Source of the DNA: Spirosoma sordidisoli
Lineage (GTDB): Bacteria > Bacteroidota > Bacteroidia > Cytophagales > Spirosomataceae
Direction of reading: 5' to 3'
DNA length: 64,000 bases
NCBI RefSeq assembly: GCF_004138325.1
Contig: NZ_SBLB01000005.1
Span: 62,001-126,000 of the forward strand
Part shown: positions 35,608 through 44,465 of the stretch, in pieces
Numbering within the stretch: the stretch's first letter is position 1
Layout of the letters: each line of letters opens with the position of its first letter
Position numbers and translations under genes: made by a program
The notes under the pieces: generated by a model
Seen by the model: the letters and a program-made list of their open reading frames with translations, nothing else
What the model was told of the DNA's origin: nothing
The model's database searches: none

Positions 35608-37107
35608 ATGGACCTTAATTCCAGCAACATACGGTTGCTTTTCGGGCTGAAACTCCGGCAGATGCGGCTCGATAAATCGCTGACGCAGTTTGAATTGGCT
35701 GAGCGGGCAGGCGTATCTCAGTCTTATATCAACGAGATCGAAAAAGGGAAGAAATATCCCAAGACCGAGAAGATCATCGGGCTGGCCAAAGCGATGGATA
35801 CGACCTATGAGTCGCTGGTATCGCTTCAGCTCAACAAAAAAATGGAGCCTATTTACCAGTTGCTCCGCTCCAATCTGCTGACCGAGCTACCCCTGAACAT
35901 GTTCGGCATTGAGCCGGGCGATCTGCTGGAGCTGCTATCGGAGGCCCCCGTCAAGCTGAGTGCCTTCATCAGCACCGTAGTCGAAATGGCCCGGAACTAC
36001 AACGTAGACCTGCCCCATTTTTACTTCACCGTCATGCGGACCTACCAGGAGATGCATGATAATTACTTCGCCGACATCGAAGAAGCGGCCGATGCCTTTC
36101 TGCGCGAGAGCGGGTTGCCGACAGAGGTTATTGTGAGCGATACGTTCCTGAGCGACTACCTCAGCGACCACTACGGCTATCATATCGAGCTGTTCAACGA
36201 GAAAACCCAGCCCGCCCTGACGCGGCTCCGGTCGGTCTATATACCCCACGAAAAGCGGTTGCTGCTGAACCAGACCCTCACTACCGATCAGCGGGCGTTT
36301 ACGCTGGGCCGCGAGCTGGCGTTTCAGTACATGAACCTGACCGCCCGCCCCCTCACGTCGACCTGGGTGGAGGTGAGCTCGTTTGAGCAGGTGCTGAACA
36401 ACTTTCAGGCGTCGTACTTTGCCGGGGCCATTCTGATTCGGCGGGAGGCTCTGCGCGCCCGGCTGGATGAGTTACTCAATCTGTCGACCTGGAAGGAGGC
36501 TTCGGCGGCTCTGACGGCTATGCTCGACCAGTTTCAGGCCACGCCCGAAACGCTCCTGCTGCGGATGAGCAACCTGCTGCCGCATTACTTCGGGGTCGAT
36601 CAGCTGGTGTTTCTGCGGTTCGAGCAGGAGACCAGCAGCCCCGTGGTGAACCTGACCCGCGAAATCCACCTGTCGCGGCTGCACAATCCGCACGGCACTA
36701 CCGACGAGCATTACTGCCGGCGCTGGGTGTCGCTGACGAGTCTGCACGAGCTGGAAGAGGTGCTGCGGGCCAGGGCCTACCAGACCCCGCTGGTACGGGC
36801 GCAGCTGTCAGATTACATCGATTCGCAGAATACCTACCTGATTATGTCGTTTACGCGGCCGCTGACCCCCATCCGGCACCTGAACCATAGCGTGGCGCTG
36901 GGTGTGCTGGTCGATGAAAGTTCGCGGGCGCGCATCCGGTTCCTGAACGACCCGGCCCTGAACCGGCGGGAGGTGAACGAATCCTGCGAGCGCTGCCGCC
37001 TGACCGACTGTCTGGAACGGGTAGCCCCGCCCAACGTGCTGCAGCGCCAGCAGCGGATTGCGGCCATCAAGCGAACCCTGCTCGACCTGGGGCTGGCGCA
37101 GCCGTAG
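35608..37107 (+). CDS. XRE-family regulator of the ScfR (RamB/PrpR-like) type
   Basis: 499 residues. The N-terminal helix-turn-helix (residues ~9-63: LRQMRLDKSLTQFELAERAG, then VSQSYINEIEKGKKYP) is followed by a long middle part resembling the IrrE/M78-like domain and a C-terminal DUF2083-like Cys-containing segment (CERCRLTDC, ~454-462). Such regulators sense acyl-CoA or short-chain acids and control acetate, propionate or glyoxylate genes. Placed divergently 155 bp from pckA, it probably adjusts gluconeogenesis to carbon source. No active-site HExxH is visible in the middle domain. Confidence 0.8.
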   Translation: MDLNSSNIRLLFGLKLRQMRLDKSLTQFELAERAGVSQSYINEIEKGKKYPKTEKIIGLAKAMDTTYESLVSLQLNKKMEPIYQLLRSNLLTELPLNMFGIEPGDLLELLSEAPVKLSAFISTVVEMARNYNVDLPHFYFTVMRTYQEMHDNYFADIEEAADAFLRESGLPTEVIVSDTFLSDYLSDHYGYHIELFNEKTQPALTRLRSVYIPHEKRLLLNQTLTTDQRAFTLGRELAFQYMNLTARPLTSTWVEVSSFEQVLNNFQASYFAGAILIRREALRARLDELLNLSTWKEASAALTAMLDQFQATPETLLLRMSNLLPHYFGVDQLVFLRFEQETSSPVVNLTREIHLSRLHNPHGTTDEHYCRRWVSLTSLHELEEVLRARAYQTPLVRAQLSDYIDSQNTYLIMSFTRPLTPIRHLNHSVALGVLVDESSRARIRFLNDPALNRREVNESCERCRLTDCLERVAPPNVLQRQQRIAAIKRTLLDLGLAQP

Positions 37108-37151
37108 GTTCGGGTCGTTATACGGTTTTCGGTGGCTACAAAGCCGTAAAC

Positions 37152-38066
37152 TCAGGATAGCGGTTGCGGAGGGGGCGTACCGGCGGGCCTTGACTTGTCC
37201 TGGGGCAGCGGTACAAACTCGGCATTGTCGTTGGGAGGCAGCGCAATACGACCCGCCTGCCAGTCGGCTTTGGCCTGCTCGATCCGGTCGAGCCGCGACG
37301 AGACGAAGTTCCACCAGATGTAGCGCTCGCCCAGGGGTTCGCCCCCAAGCAGCATGAGCGTGCAGGTTTCTTTAGCCACCAGAATCGGGTCGATGCCGCG
37401 GGTAAACACCAGCAGCTGCCCGGCGCTGTACGTATGGCCGTTTACCTCCACGCTTCCCTTCGCTACGTAAGCGCCCCGCTCAGGAAAACCCACCGGCAGG
37501 CCAAAACGCGCCCCCGGCTGCAGAACAACGTGGGCGTAAAACAGGGGCGAGTGGGTTTTGACCCCGTTTTTCAGCCCGAAGGCATCGCCCGCAATGAGAC
37601 GCAGCCAGACGCCCGTGTCGGTAAAGACCGGCAGCTGGTCGGGCTGGTAGTTCTCGAACGTGGGCGCGCTTTCTTCGTCGGCTTCGGGCAGGGCCACCCA
37701 GGTCTGTATCATCTCGAGCGAGCCACCCGCCAGCGTGGCCGGGTCTTCGAACCGTTCGGAATGGGCAATGCCCCGGCCCGCCGTCATCCAGTTAACCTCG
37801 CCCGGCCGGATAATCTGCTGTACACCCAGACTGTCGCGGTGGGTAACCTGCCCGTCGAAGAGGTAGCTGACCGTCGACAAACCGATGTGCGGATGGGGCA
37901 GCACGTCCATGCTGGGTGCCTGCTCGGGGCTGAAGCTGACCGGCCCGCCATGATCCATGAAGATAAACGGGCCCAGCATACGGCGCAGGCGGTAGGGCAA
38001 AATGCGTTTTACGGTAAATCCATTTCCGAGCGAAGCGGGTCGGGCGTCAATGATCAGATCTAACAT
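37152..38066 (-). CDS. Pirin family protein
   Basis: 304 residues, bicupin. The iron ligands typical of pirins are seen: His58 and His60 in HPHIG, His102 and Glu104 in IAHSERFE. The C-terminal half ends in a Pro-rich tail. Pirins include quercetin dioxygenases and redox-sensing cofactors; the role here is open. It has no operon partner and is convergent with the regulator gene. Confidence 0.9.
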   Translation of the reverse strand: MLDLIIDARPASLGNGFTVKRILPYRLRRMLGPFIFMDHGGPVSFSPEQAPSMDVLPHPHIGLSTVSYLFDGQVTHRDSLGVQQIIRPGEVNWMTAGRGIAHSERFEDPATLAGGSLEMIQTWVALPEADEESAPTFENYQPDQLPVFTDTGVWLRLIAGDAFGLKNGVKTHSPLFYAHVVLQPGARFGLPVGFPERGAYVAKGSVEVNGHTYSAGQLLVFTRGIDPILVAKETCTLMLLGGEPLGERYIWWNFVSSRLDRIEQAKADWQAGRIALPPNDNAEFVPLPQDKSRPAGTPPPQPLS

Positions 38067-38178
38067 GGGCGTAAAAAGTAACGAACAGACAGTATACCCT
38101 CCTGCCGAATGAACTACAAACCCGGCGAAAGCATTACCCAGACAGGCTGAAAGTAACAGCTTATTTTCAATCTGTCGT

Positions 38179-39201
38179 ATGCAGGTAGGTATAGATAGTT
38201 TTGCGGCCGCGTTTCAGCAGGCCGGTAACCGCCCCGTATCCAATGATTCGGAGGCTCTGAATCAGTTGATTGACCGAATCGAACAGGCCGATCAGGCTGG
38301 GCTGGACGTGTTCGGTATCGGCGAGCACCACCGGCCGGAGTTTCTCGACTCGGCGCCTACGCTCATCCTGGCGGCTGCGGCTGCCCGTACCCGCCAGATC
38401 CGGCTGACGAGCGCAGTAACGGTCCTGAGCGCAGCCGACCCGGTGCGGGTGTTTCAGCAGTTCGCTACCCTCGATCTGATCTCCCGAGGACGCGCCGAAC
38501 TCGTTGTGGGGCGGGGTTCCTTTACCGAATCGTTTCCGCTCTTCGGCCTCAACCTGCACGACTACGACGCGCTCTTCTCCGAAAAACTCGACCTGCTGCT
38601 CACCATCCGCGACAACGAAGCCGTACACTGGTCGGGCCAGTACCGACCCGCCCTGACCGGACAGGGCATTTACCCCCGGCCGTTACAGAAGCCGCTCCCG
38701 ATCTGGATCGGCGTGGGCGGCACACCCCAGTCGTTTGTTCGGGCGGGGGTGCTGGGCCTGCCGCTCATGGTAGCCGTTATTGGTGGCGAAACGCATCGGT
38801 TCCGGCCCCTGGTCGACCTGTACCGCGAAGCCGGACGGCGGGCGGGTCATGCGCCGGAGCAGTTGCAGGTGGGGCTCCATTCGATCGGGTACGTAGGCAA
38901 CACGACCCAGGAAGCCATCGCCGACTTTTACCCGGGCTATGCCGAAACCTTTACCCGCATCGGCAAAGAGCGTGGCTGGCCACCCGTTACCCGTGCCCAT
39001 TTCGACGCCATGAACAGCGAACGCGGGGCACTGCTGGTAGGCGGTCCGGAAGAGGTGGCGCAGAAGATTCTCCGGCACAGCGAAGCGCTGGGGGGTATCT
39101 CGCGGGTTACGTTCCAGATGGACAATGCCGGGCTGAGCCACCAGCAGCTCATGAACGCTATCGACCTGATCGGCACCCGCGTTTCTCCCTTGCTGCGGTA
39201 G
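38179..39201 (+). CDS. LLM class flavin-dependent oxidoreductase
   Basis: 340 residues, luciferase-like TIM barrel. AGLDVFGIGEHHRPEF (~40-55), TSAVTVLSAADPVRV, LISRGRAELVVGRGSF and PIWIGVGGTPQSF are family landmarks. It binds FMN or F420; the substrate is unknown. Single gene, start ATG 38179. Confidence 0.88.
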   Translation: MQVGIDSFAAAFQQAGNRPVSNDSEALNQLIDRIEQADQAGLDVFGIGEHHRPEFLDSAPTLILAAAAARTRQIRLTSAVTVLSAADPVRVFQQFATLDLISRGRAELVVGRGSFTESFPLFGLNLHDYDALFSEKLDLLLTIRDNEAVHWSGQYRPALTGQGIYPRPLQKPLPIWIGVGGTPQSFVRAGVLGLPLMVAVIGGETHRFRPLVDLYREAGRRAGHAPEQLQVGLHSIGYVGNTTQEAIADFYPGYAETFTRIGKERGWPPVTRAHFDAMNSERGALLVGGPEEVAQKILRHSEALGGISRVTFQMDNAGLSHQQLMNAIDLIGTRVSPLLR

Positions 39202-39215
39202 CCGCCCCCGTAGGG

Positions 39216-40154
39216 TCAGCGCCCGGCCTTTTGCAGAAAAGCGGCCAGTTCCATACCCCAGGCAATGCCGATATGGATCAGCAGCCCCCCCCAGATGCTG
39301 CGGGTGCTCAGCGCCAGTACGCCCAGCAGGTAGCCCCCGAAGACGGACGAAACCGCTTCGCCCAGCGGCCGGCCGAAGTGAATGGCGCAGTACCAGACCA
39401 CCATCGGCAGTACGGGCCCGCGCATGACCCGGCTCATGCCGATGACCAGAAACCCGCGGAACAACAACTCGGTCGGTACGAAGTCCCAGCCGTAGCAGAA
39501 CTCGTACACGAGCGCCGTAACCCATTCCGGAACCCCGAAAAACGCGTTGGCGCCGGTGTCGTGGTAGGTTGGGTAGGAGGCCAGAAAGTCGGGCTGGAAC
39601 GACGCCAGCGTGATTAGCGGTACCATCAGCGCCAGCAGCAGCGCGTACAGAGCCAGCCCTTTCCGCTTGGGCGCCATGCCGTAGAAAGCCGACGGGTTCA
39701 GGCGCTGGTCGACCAGCCGGTAAAAGACGTACAGCGGCAGCACGATGGTCAGCACCGATTGCAGGTTGTGCAGGCAGTAGTACAGAAAGACGAATACCTC
39801 GCCCCCGAACAGCTGCCGGCTCAGCGCCACGTGCCCGTAGAAACCCGAATAGATCGAGTAGCAGACCAGTGCCGTGCTGCTGCGTAGCCAGAAATCGCGG
39901 CTTTGCCAGAGGTCGGCGCGTTGGTGAAAATGGGTCCAGAGCCAGACACTCCCGTAATAGCAGAGCGCGTAGAGGCCAGCGTAGAGCACCGGCCAGATGG
40001 GTCGTCCCTGGTAGATGTCGATGTACGAGTCTTCGAGATCGAGGGAGTAGTTGACGGCGAGCAGCAGCAGTAGCCAGGCCGCCGTAGCGCCGTACAGATC
40101 GGGCCGGTAGTCGGTGCGGAGGTAGTGGCGCAGGTCGTGCCAGAGGGCTTTCAC
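39216..40154 (-). CDS. CPBP family membrane protein with altered active site
   Basis: 312 residues, about eight hydrophobic segments. The C-terminal third has the CPBP (CaaX protease-like) landmarks, but the EExxxR motif reads TELLFRG, so the first catalytic Glu is Thr. CAIHFGRPLGE and HIGIAWGMEL correspond to motifs 2 and 3. Members act as intramembrane proteases or as bacteriocin-immunity proteins; this one may be inactive or use one Glu. The start codon is GTG. A -7 box TATTTTTG lies at 40188-40181. Confidence 0.75.
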   Translation of the reverse strand: MKALWHDLRHYLRTDYRPDLYGATAAWLLLLLAVNYSLDLEDSYIDIYQGRPIWPVLYAGLYALCYYGSVWLWTHFHQRADLWQSRDFWLRSSTALVCYSIYSGFYGHVALSRQLFGGEVFVFLYYCLHNLQSVLTIVLPLYVFYRLVDQRLNPSAFYGMAPKRKGLALYALLLALMVPLITLASFQPDFLASYPTYHDTGANAFFGVPEWVTALVYEFCYGWDFVPTELLFRGFLVIGMSRVMRGPVLPMVVWYCAIHFGRPLGEAVSSVFGGYLLGVLALSTRSIWGGLLIHIGIAWGMELAAFLQKAGR

Positions 40155-40276
40155 AGGAGCGGGAAGAGGGCAGTTCGTCCCAAAAATACGCAGCAGATCA
40201 GCAGGTTGAGCCGATGCTACAGGTACATCAGCATGAACCGTAAAAAAACAGGTTTGGATTGGAAGGCTGCCGTTGC

Positions 40277-40313
40277 TACATTTGTATCGTAAACGATATA
40301 ATCTTTAACGATA
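40277..40313 (+). promoter_or_regulatory. ohr promoter with OhrR-type operator
   Basis: The -7 box TACATTTG (40277-40284) is directly followed by the inverted repeat TATCGT-AA-ACGATA (40285-40298) and a second imperfect copy whose right half is AACGATAT (to 40313). A repressor bound here would cover the transcription start. OhrR, encoded two genes downstream, is the obvious candidate. Confidence 0.65.
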
Positions 40314-40320
40314 TAAATTA

Positions 40321-40736
40321 TGAACGCGTTATATGAAACGAGCGTAAACGTATCCGGCGGTCGGAACGGGCACGTACAAAGTGAAGATGGCATTCTTGAT
40401 CTGCAGGTTCGTACGCCAAAGGAATTGGGCGGAGCCGGTGGACATACCAACCCCGAGCAGCTGTTTGCAGCCGGCTACGCGGCCTGTTTCGACAGTGCCC
40501 TGAACCTGGTCATGGGGCAGGCTAAGGTGAAACCGGAGGCTCCGTCCAGCGTAAAGGCAACAGTGGGCCTGATTCCGAATGGTCAGGGTGGATATGGTTT
40601 ACAGGTGGCACTGGCCGTTACGATTCCGGGCATCGATAAAGAGCAGGCCCGGCAACTGGTCGAAAAGACGCACCTGGTTTGCCCTTATTCGAACGCTACG
40701 CGGGGCAATATCGACGTTCAGTTGCAGGTCATCTAA
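40321..40736 (+). CDS. ohr: Organic hydroperoxide resistance peroxiredoxin
   Basis: 138 residues, usual Ohr length. The two redox Cys are Cys56 in AACFDSA and Cys121 in HLVCPYSNATRGN. Ohr reduces organic and fatty acid peroxides with lipoylated protein as electron donor. It heads the cluster ohr-doxX-ohrR, 55 bp before the next gene. Confidence 0.95.
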
Positions 40737-40791
40737 TCATAACCAGCGTCCCGTAGCTGATGCGGGACGCTTACTGCCTACCCCTACCACC

Positions 40792-41223
40792 ATGAAAACA
40801 ACGAAGACGAGTGCGCTGCAAAATGGCTTCCGAATCCTGCTGGGAGTTTTTATGTTGCTGGCCGGTATTGGTCATCTGACGTTTCAGCGGGCCGAGTTTC
40901 AGGCGCAGGTGCCCGACTGGCTCCCCTTCAGCAAAGACAGTGTCGTGCTGTTGTCGGGGCTGGTCGAACTGACGCTCGGCCTGGCGATGGTTTTCTGGAC
41001 CCGGCAGAAGGTCAGTGTAGGTTTGGCGCTGGCGCTCTTCTACGTGCTGATTTTCCCGGGCAATATTGCCCAATACGTGAACGGCACGAATGCGTTCAAC
41101 CTCAACTCCGACCAGGCCCGGCTCATTCGGCTTTTCTTCCAGCCGGTGTTAATTTTATGGGCGCTGTGGTCAACGGGCGGCCTTACCTACTGGCGGCATC
41201 GACAATCGCCAGCTGCGAAGTGA
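40792..41223 (+). CDS. DoxX-like membrane protein
   Basis: 143 residues, four membrane segments (about 15-33, 50-68, 75-92 and 115-132). GVFMLLAGIGHLTF and LSGLVELTLGLAMV are typical of the DoxX/MauE fold. Members are quinone-linked or redox-associated. The start at 40792 (MKTTKTS) is chosen because an upstream in-frame ATG would overlap ohr. The placement between ohr and ohrR suggests a part in peroxide defence. Confidence 0.82.
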   Translation: MKTTKTSALQNGFRILLGVFMLLAGIGHLTFQRAEFQAQVPDWLPFSKDSVVLLSGLVELTLGLAMVFWTRQKVSVGLALALFYVLIFPGNIAQYVNGTNAFNLNSDQARLIRLFFQPVLILWALWSTGGLTYWRHRQSPAAK

Positions 41224-41310
41224 CGGCGGTCCGCCGAAAAAAGACAGCCCATGGCGGGAGATCAAACCAGATGGCCCACCGGTAACAAACATAAATCCAG
41301 CGCTGTACCC

Positions 41311-41745
41311 ATGACGATCAATGAATCGCTCAAACTGGAAAACCAGCTGTGTTTTCCCCTCTACGCAGCATCCCGGCTCGTGACCCAGTGCTACCAGCCG
41401 GTTCTGGACGAGCTGGGACTGACCTATCCGCAGTACCTGGTTCTGCTGATCCTGTGGGAAACGGACCGGGTCAATCTGAAAGTATTGTCAGAAAAACTGC
41501 ATTTGCAGTCCAACACCTTGACCCCGCTGCTCAAGCGGATGCAGACCATGGGCCTGATTGATCGGGTTCGCTCTCAGGAAGACGAACGGAGCGTAATTAT
41601 TTCGCTTACGCCGAAAGGGCAACAACTGGCCACCGAAGCCCCCAAAGTGCTCAGCCGACTGACGAGCAACCTGGGTATTTCGCTGGAGGAAGCGCAGCAG
41701 CTGCACCGGTTGTTGTATAAACTAATAGGCAGTATAGCCGTGTAG
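41311..41745 (+). CDS. ohrR: MarR family peroxide-sensing repressor
   Basis: 144 residues. The N-terminal LENQLCFPLYAASR places the peroxide-sensing Cys at position 14, as in OhrR. The winged helix follows (LSEKLHLQSNTLTPLLKRMQ recognition part, then the wing RSQEDERSVIISLT). Oxidation of the Cys releases the DNA. It probably represses the operon from the palindrome at 40285. Confidence 0.93.
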   Translation: MTINESLKLENQLCFPLYAASRLVTQCYQPVLDELGLTYPQYLVLLILWETDRVNLKVLSEKLHLQSNTLTPLLKRMQTMGLIDRVRSQEDERSVIISLTPKGQQLATEAPKVLSRLTSNLGISLEEAQQLHRLLYKLIGSIAV

Positions 41746-41867
41746 CACAGCAGCCGGCGCCCGTTCCGCAAATCTGTTTCTAAACACATACTGCGCTGAA
41801 TCGGTCAACGGGTCTTGTATGGGCATGATTAGCAACGAAGTAGCGACCACAACCTAACTGGCAAAGG

Positions 41868-41968
41868 GCACCCGCCGGATCACCACGAACTAAGCGGGCG
41901 GTTTGATTACCTGCTCATCGATATACCCGGGGCGGTATCGGAGAAAGCCGTTACCGTTTTTTCGATGG
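41868..41968 (+). pseudogene. 3' remnant of a fifth copy of the 133-residue secreted protein gene
   Basis: About 100 bp align with the end and 3' flank of the copy at 46118-46519: the final codons for TRRI, the stop, GCGGGCGGTTTGATTAC, and a terminator hairpin (41933-41956, CGGTA-t-CGG / CCG-t-TACCG, then six T). The rest of the gene is gone; upstream DNA shows no trace of the coding part or 5' block. Confidence 0.75.
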
Positions 41969-41974
41969 AATATT

Positions 41975-42568
41975 TTACAGACGTATCCTGAGTTGGGGGC
42001 CGATGTGTAGGCCAACCACAGGGAAATCCGGTTCGATATAGCCCCCTGTTTTCAGGCCTATACCAACCCGTTGACTGATTATATAGTAGGCCTCCAGACT
42101 CACCGGAAGGGCCAGATCCGTAAAAGACGATTGTGCATAGTACGTGGCACCACCGGTGCTGTTGTTTACCCGATAAGGATACTCCAGTCGCTGATTGAAA
42201 AAGCCAATCCCGGCTCCTGCCTGTAGCGTAAACCCGCCCGTTCGGATAAGTGAATACTTAGCCATTCCATAGCCATACAGCTGATAACCCCGGGCATTGG
42301 TACCATCCTGGGGATTAAAAAGGCTCATCGGGTCATTGGAACGAATGTCGTCGAAGTAATCAAAACGACCTGTCATAAATCCAGACGATATCGTCCAGCG
42401 TCCGGCAAGGTGATAGTCAAAATCAGCCGCAAAGTATTCTCTCGCTTTATGCTGTTTAAAGCTGGGGCTCGTGTAGGCTCCGTAGCTTACTGCCACATCG
42501 TAGGTTTTTTCCTGAGCAAGACTCATCAGGGGCACTAAACACAGGCAGGCAAGAAGGCTTAGTTTCAT
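41975..42568 (-). CDS. Outer-membrane beta-barrel-like protein
   Basis: 197 residues. The start at 42568 (MKLSLLACLCLVPLMSLAQ) gives a signal peptide. The remainder alternates polar and aromatic residues (SYGAYTSPSF, YQLYGYGMAKYSL, GIGLKTGGYIEP) and ends IGPQLRIRL, as small porin-like barrels do. Function unknown. Codon use is slightly less GC-rich than its neighbours. Confidence 0.65.
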   Translation of the reverse strand: MKLSLLACLCLVPLMSLAQEKTYDVAVSYGAYTSPSFKQHKAREYFAADFDYHLAGRWTISSGFMTGRFDYFDDIRSNDPMSLFNPQDGTNARGYQLYGYGMAKYSLIRTGGFTLQAGAGIGFFNQRLEYPYRVNNSTGGATYYAQSSFTDLALPVSLEAYYIISQRVGIGLKTGGYIEPDFPVVGLHIGPQLRIRL

Positions 42569-42812
42569 AGCGTTGAGCCGGTAAACGGGTGTGTAAGAAA
42601 GCACCATAAACGCTGGGATAGACTTGTTTCTACACAAGCTTATGTACTTACGAATATATACATGTAAACATAATCTTATTACACTACTACTATATAAGTT
42701 AACGGGTCAGGCAATTTCCCGCTGACTGGTTGATAAACGATTGATTGTTTTTTCCCTGACAGCTGCCGGAAAAAGAAATAAGCCACTTTATGGTGGCTAT
42801 TGGGGTGGTTTT
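42569..42812. other. Non-coding spacer
   Basis: AT-rich stretch upstream of the beta-barrel gene and of secreted-protein copy 1. One hairpin AGCCAC / GTGGCT is seen at 42781-42797, and ~17 nt at 42796-42812 are shared with the region before copy 4. No reading frame or RNA gene is recognised. Confidence 0.5.
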
Positions 42813-42924
42813 CTCAAAAGTGGCAGGGATTGACCCATTTGTGACAGGGTGGGGGCGGGGTGGTGCCGACCTTTGATTCATCAAAACAGACACAAATCAC
42901 CAGCCCTCATAAACACCACCAGTC
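42813..42924 (+). promoter_or_regulatory. 112-nt conserved regulatory block, copy 1
   Basis: Runs from CTCAAAAGTGGCAGG to the ATG. It contains AGTGGCAGG and TGTGACAGG as direct repeats 21 nt apart (12-nt spacer), a GC-rich tract, a -7-like GACCTTTG (42868-42875) and the palindrome TTTGAT-TC-ATCAAA (42872-42885). The same block, equal in length to the base, precedes all four genes of the family. Confidence 0.8.
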
Positions 42925-43326
42925 ATGAAAACGCTCATCACCACCTTCGTTGTTGCCCTCTCTCTCACCGTTGCCAGCGTGGCTCCTGCCAGCGCCAACC
43001 CCATCACCCGCCCTACCCGCCCCGCCAGCGTGGCCAGCTACCAGAGCGGGGTCTACACCACGGCCGAAGGCAAAGTGCAGATCGGTCTGGACAAGCAGTC
43101 GGGGGGCAAAGTCAGTATCCGGCTGGTCAACAGCCAGGGTCAGGAGATCTACCAGGAGCAGGTAGGCAAGCGCCAGCAGCAGGTACGTCGTCGGCTGGAC
43201 GTAAGCAGTCTGCCCGACGGCTCATACACCTTGCTAATCAGCAACGGGGTAGAGACGACGAGCCACGCCCTGACGATTGCCACGGCCCAGCCCTCGGAAA
43301 GCACCCGCCGGATCGCCATGAATTAA
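42925..43326 (+). CDS. Secreted small beta-protein, family copy 1
   Basis: 133 residues: signal peptide ending PASA-N (residue ~24), a conserved linker TRPTRPASVASYQSG, then a single beta-domain (residues ~45-120: GKVQIGLDKQ, VSIRLVNSQG, SLPDGSYTLLISNG) and a polar tail ending RRIAMN. The domain resembles the DUF3244 or T9SS sorting-domain fold (SSLPDGSYTL is very like sorting domains), but is the whole protein. Function unknown. An inverted repeat TCAGCCCC / GGGGCTGA (43375-43418) follows as terminator candidate. Confidence 0.85.
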   Translation: MKTLITTFVVALSLTVASVAPASANPITRPTRPASVASYQSGVYTTAEGKVQIGLDKQSGGKVSIRLVNSQGQEIYQEQVGKRQQQVRRRLDVSSLPDGSYTLLISNGVETTSHALTIATAQPSESTRRIAMN

Positions 43327-43374
43327 ACAACAGACGCGGCTCCGCTTCTACCATCCACCTTCCTGAACACGGGG

Positions 43375-43424
43375 TCAGCCCCGGATATAGCCAACGCAAC
43401 GGCTGTGTCTGGGGCTGATCTGTT
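43375..43424 (+). terminator. Terminator candidate after copy 1
   Basis: Outer arms TCAGCCCC (43375-43382) and GGGGCTGA (43411-43418), inner hairpin AGCC / GGCT, then TCTGTTTT. Moderate U-run. Confidence 0.55.
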
Positions 43425-43564
43425 TTATAAACTACCGCGCAGAAATCGGGAAAAGCCAACCGATTCGCTTTCTTTGCTGTTTAGTAGATAGAACTACTAT
43501 TTCGATTTTAGTAACACAGGGTTCTACTCAATACCGCTTTATCGTTTCCAGACTCAACGTTCCT

Positions 43565-44443
43565 ATGCAACCAACAATCCGTAAGGGGCTCCTATGGTCT
43601 CTGCTTCTACTGGGTTTGATCAACTGTTCTGTACCCGAACCCGAGGCCGATCAGTCCCTCGTTCTTGCCACCGAACTGACCACCAACCCCGACACCCTGG
43701 CCCGGTTCGAGCGCCCCGACGTGACCCAGATTGCCGTCAACGGCCGCGGCCCGGCCAACAAACCCATTGCAGTAAGCCGCGGAACCCAGCCGACCCGGAA
43801 AACATTCACCTACGACGCGCAGGGGCGGCTGTTGGCCAGCCTGGAACCCACGGTCTTCGGCTATGAGTACTACCTGGGCGTATACCAGCAAAACCGGCTG
43901 GTTCAGGTCTATTGGGCCACCAATCAATCGGCTCTTAGCCCCGCCAGCTATTCGCAGAACGTGATCCGGTACCGCTACAACGGCGAGAACCAGATCGGTC
44001 AGGTGCTGCACTACCAGCGGCTGAAAGACGGCGAAGGCCAGTACCGGCTTGTACAGGTCGACGAATACCAGTACGATGCAGCGGGCAGCGTAGCGACCAA
44101 TCGCCGGACAACCCTGGCCGACAGCAGCTATCAGATTACCACCTGGAGTCAGGGAAAACCAGCCAGCACCAAACGCTTCAGCCGGCAGGGCACGCTCGAC
44201 GACGCTACCGAGTATACCTACGACGATAAGCGCAATCCCTACGCGGGGCTGTACTTTCCGGGTCTCGATCCGTCTAATATGGGCTATGCCAGTAACCTGA
44301 TCGAAACCAAAGGGCAGTTTGGAGTTTACCGGCGTGAATACAAACTGGACTACGATGCCGCTGGCCGGATCGCTGCCCGCTCTATTCGCCTGACGCCCAA
44401 CGATCCCTGGACGGTAGAGTACCAGTTTTACTACGGTCAGTAA
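43565..44443 (+). CDS. Lipoprotein with YD/RHS-like repeats
   Basis: 292 residues. Lipobox LGLINC-S, Cys21 lipidated. Repeated segments of the form YDAQGRLLA, YDAAGSVAT, YDDKRN and YDAAGRIAARS resemble RHS/YD beta-hairpins (as in DUF4595 proteins). Probably outer-membrane anchored; function unknown. It lies 22 bp before the AraC-type regulator on the same strand, possibly one transcript. Confidence 0.7.
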   Translation: MQPTIRKGLLWSLLLLGLINCSVPEPEADQSLVLATELTTNPDTLARFERPDVTQIAVNGRGPANKPIAVSRGTQPTRKTFTYDAQGRLLASLEPTVFGYEYYLGVYQQNRLVQVYWATNQSALSPASYSQNVIRYRYNGENQIGQVLHYQRLKDGEGQYRLVQVDEYQYDAAGSVATNRRTTLADSSYQITTWSQGKPASTKRFSRQGTLDDATEYTYDDKRNPYAGLYFPGLDPSNMGYASNLIETKGQFGVYRREYKLDYDAAGRIAARSIRLTPNDPWTVEYQFYYGQ

Positions 44444-44465
44444 CCCCCGGCCCGCCCGGTCTGTC

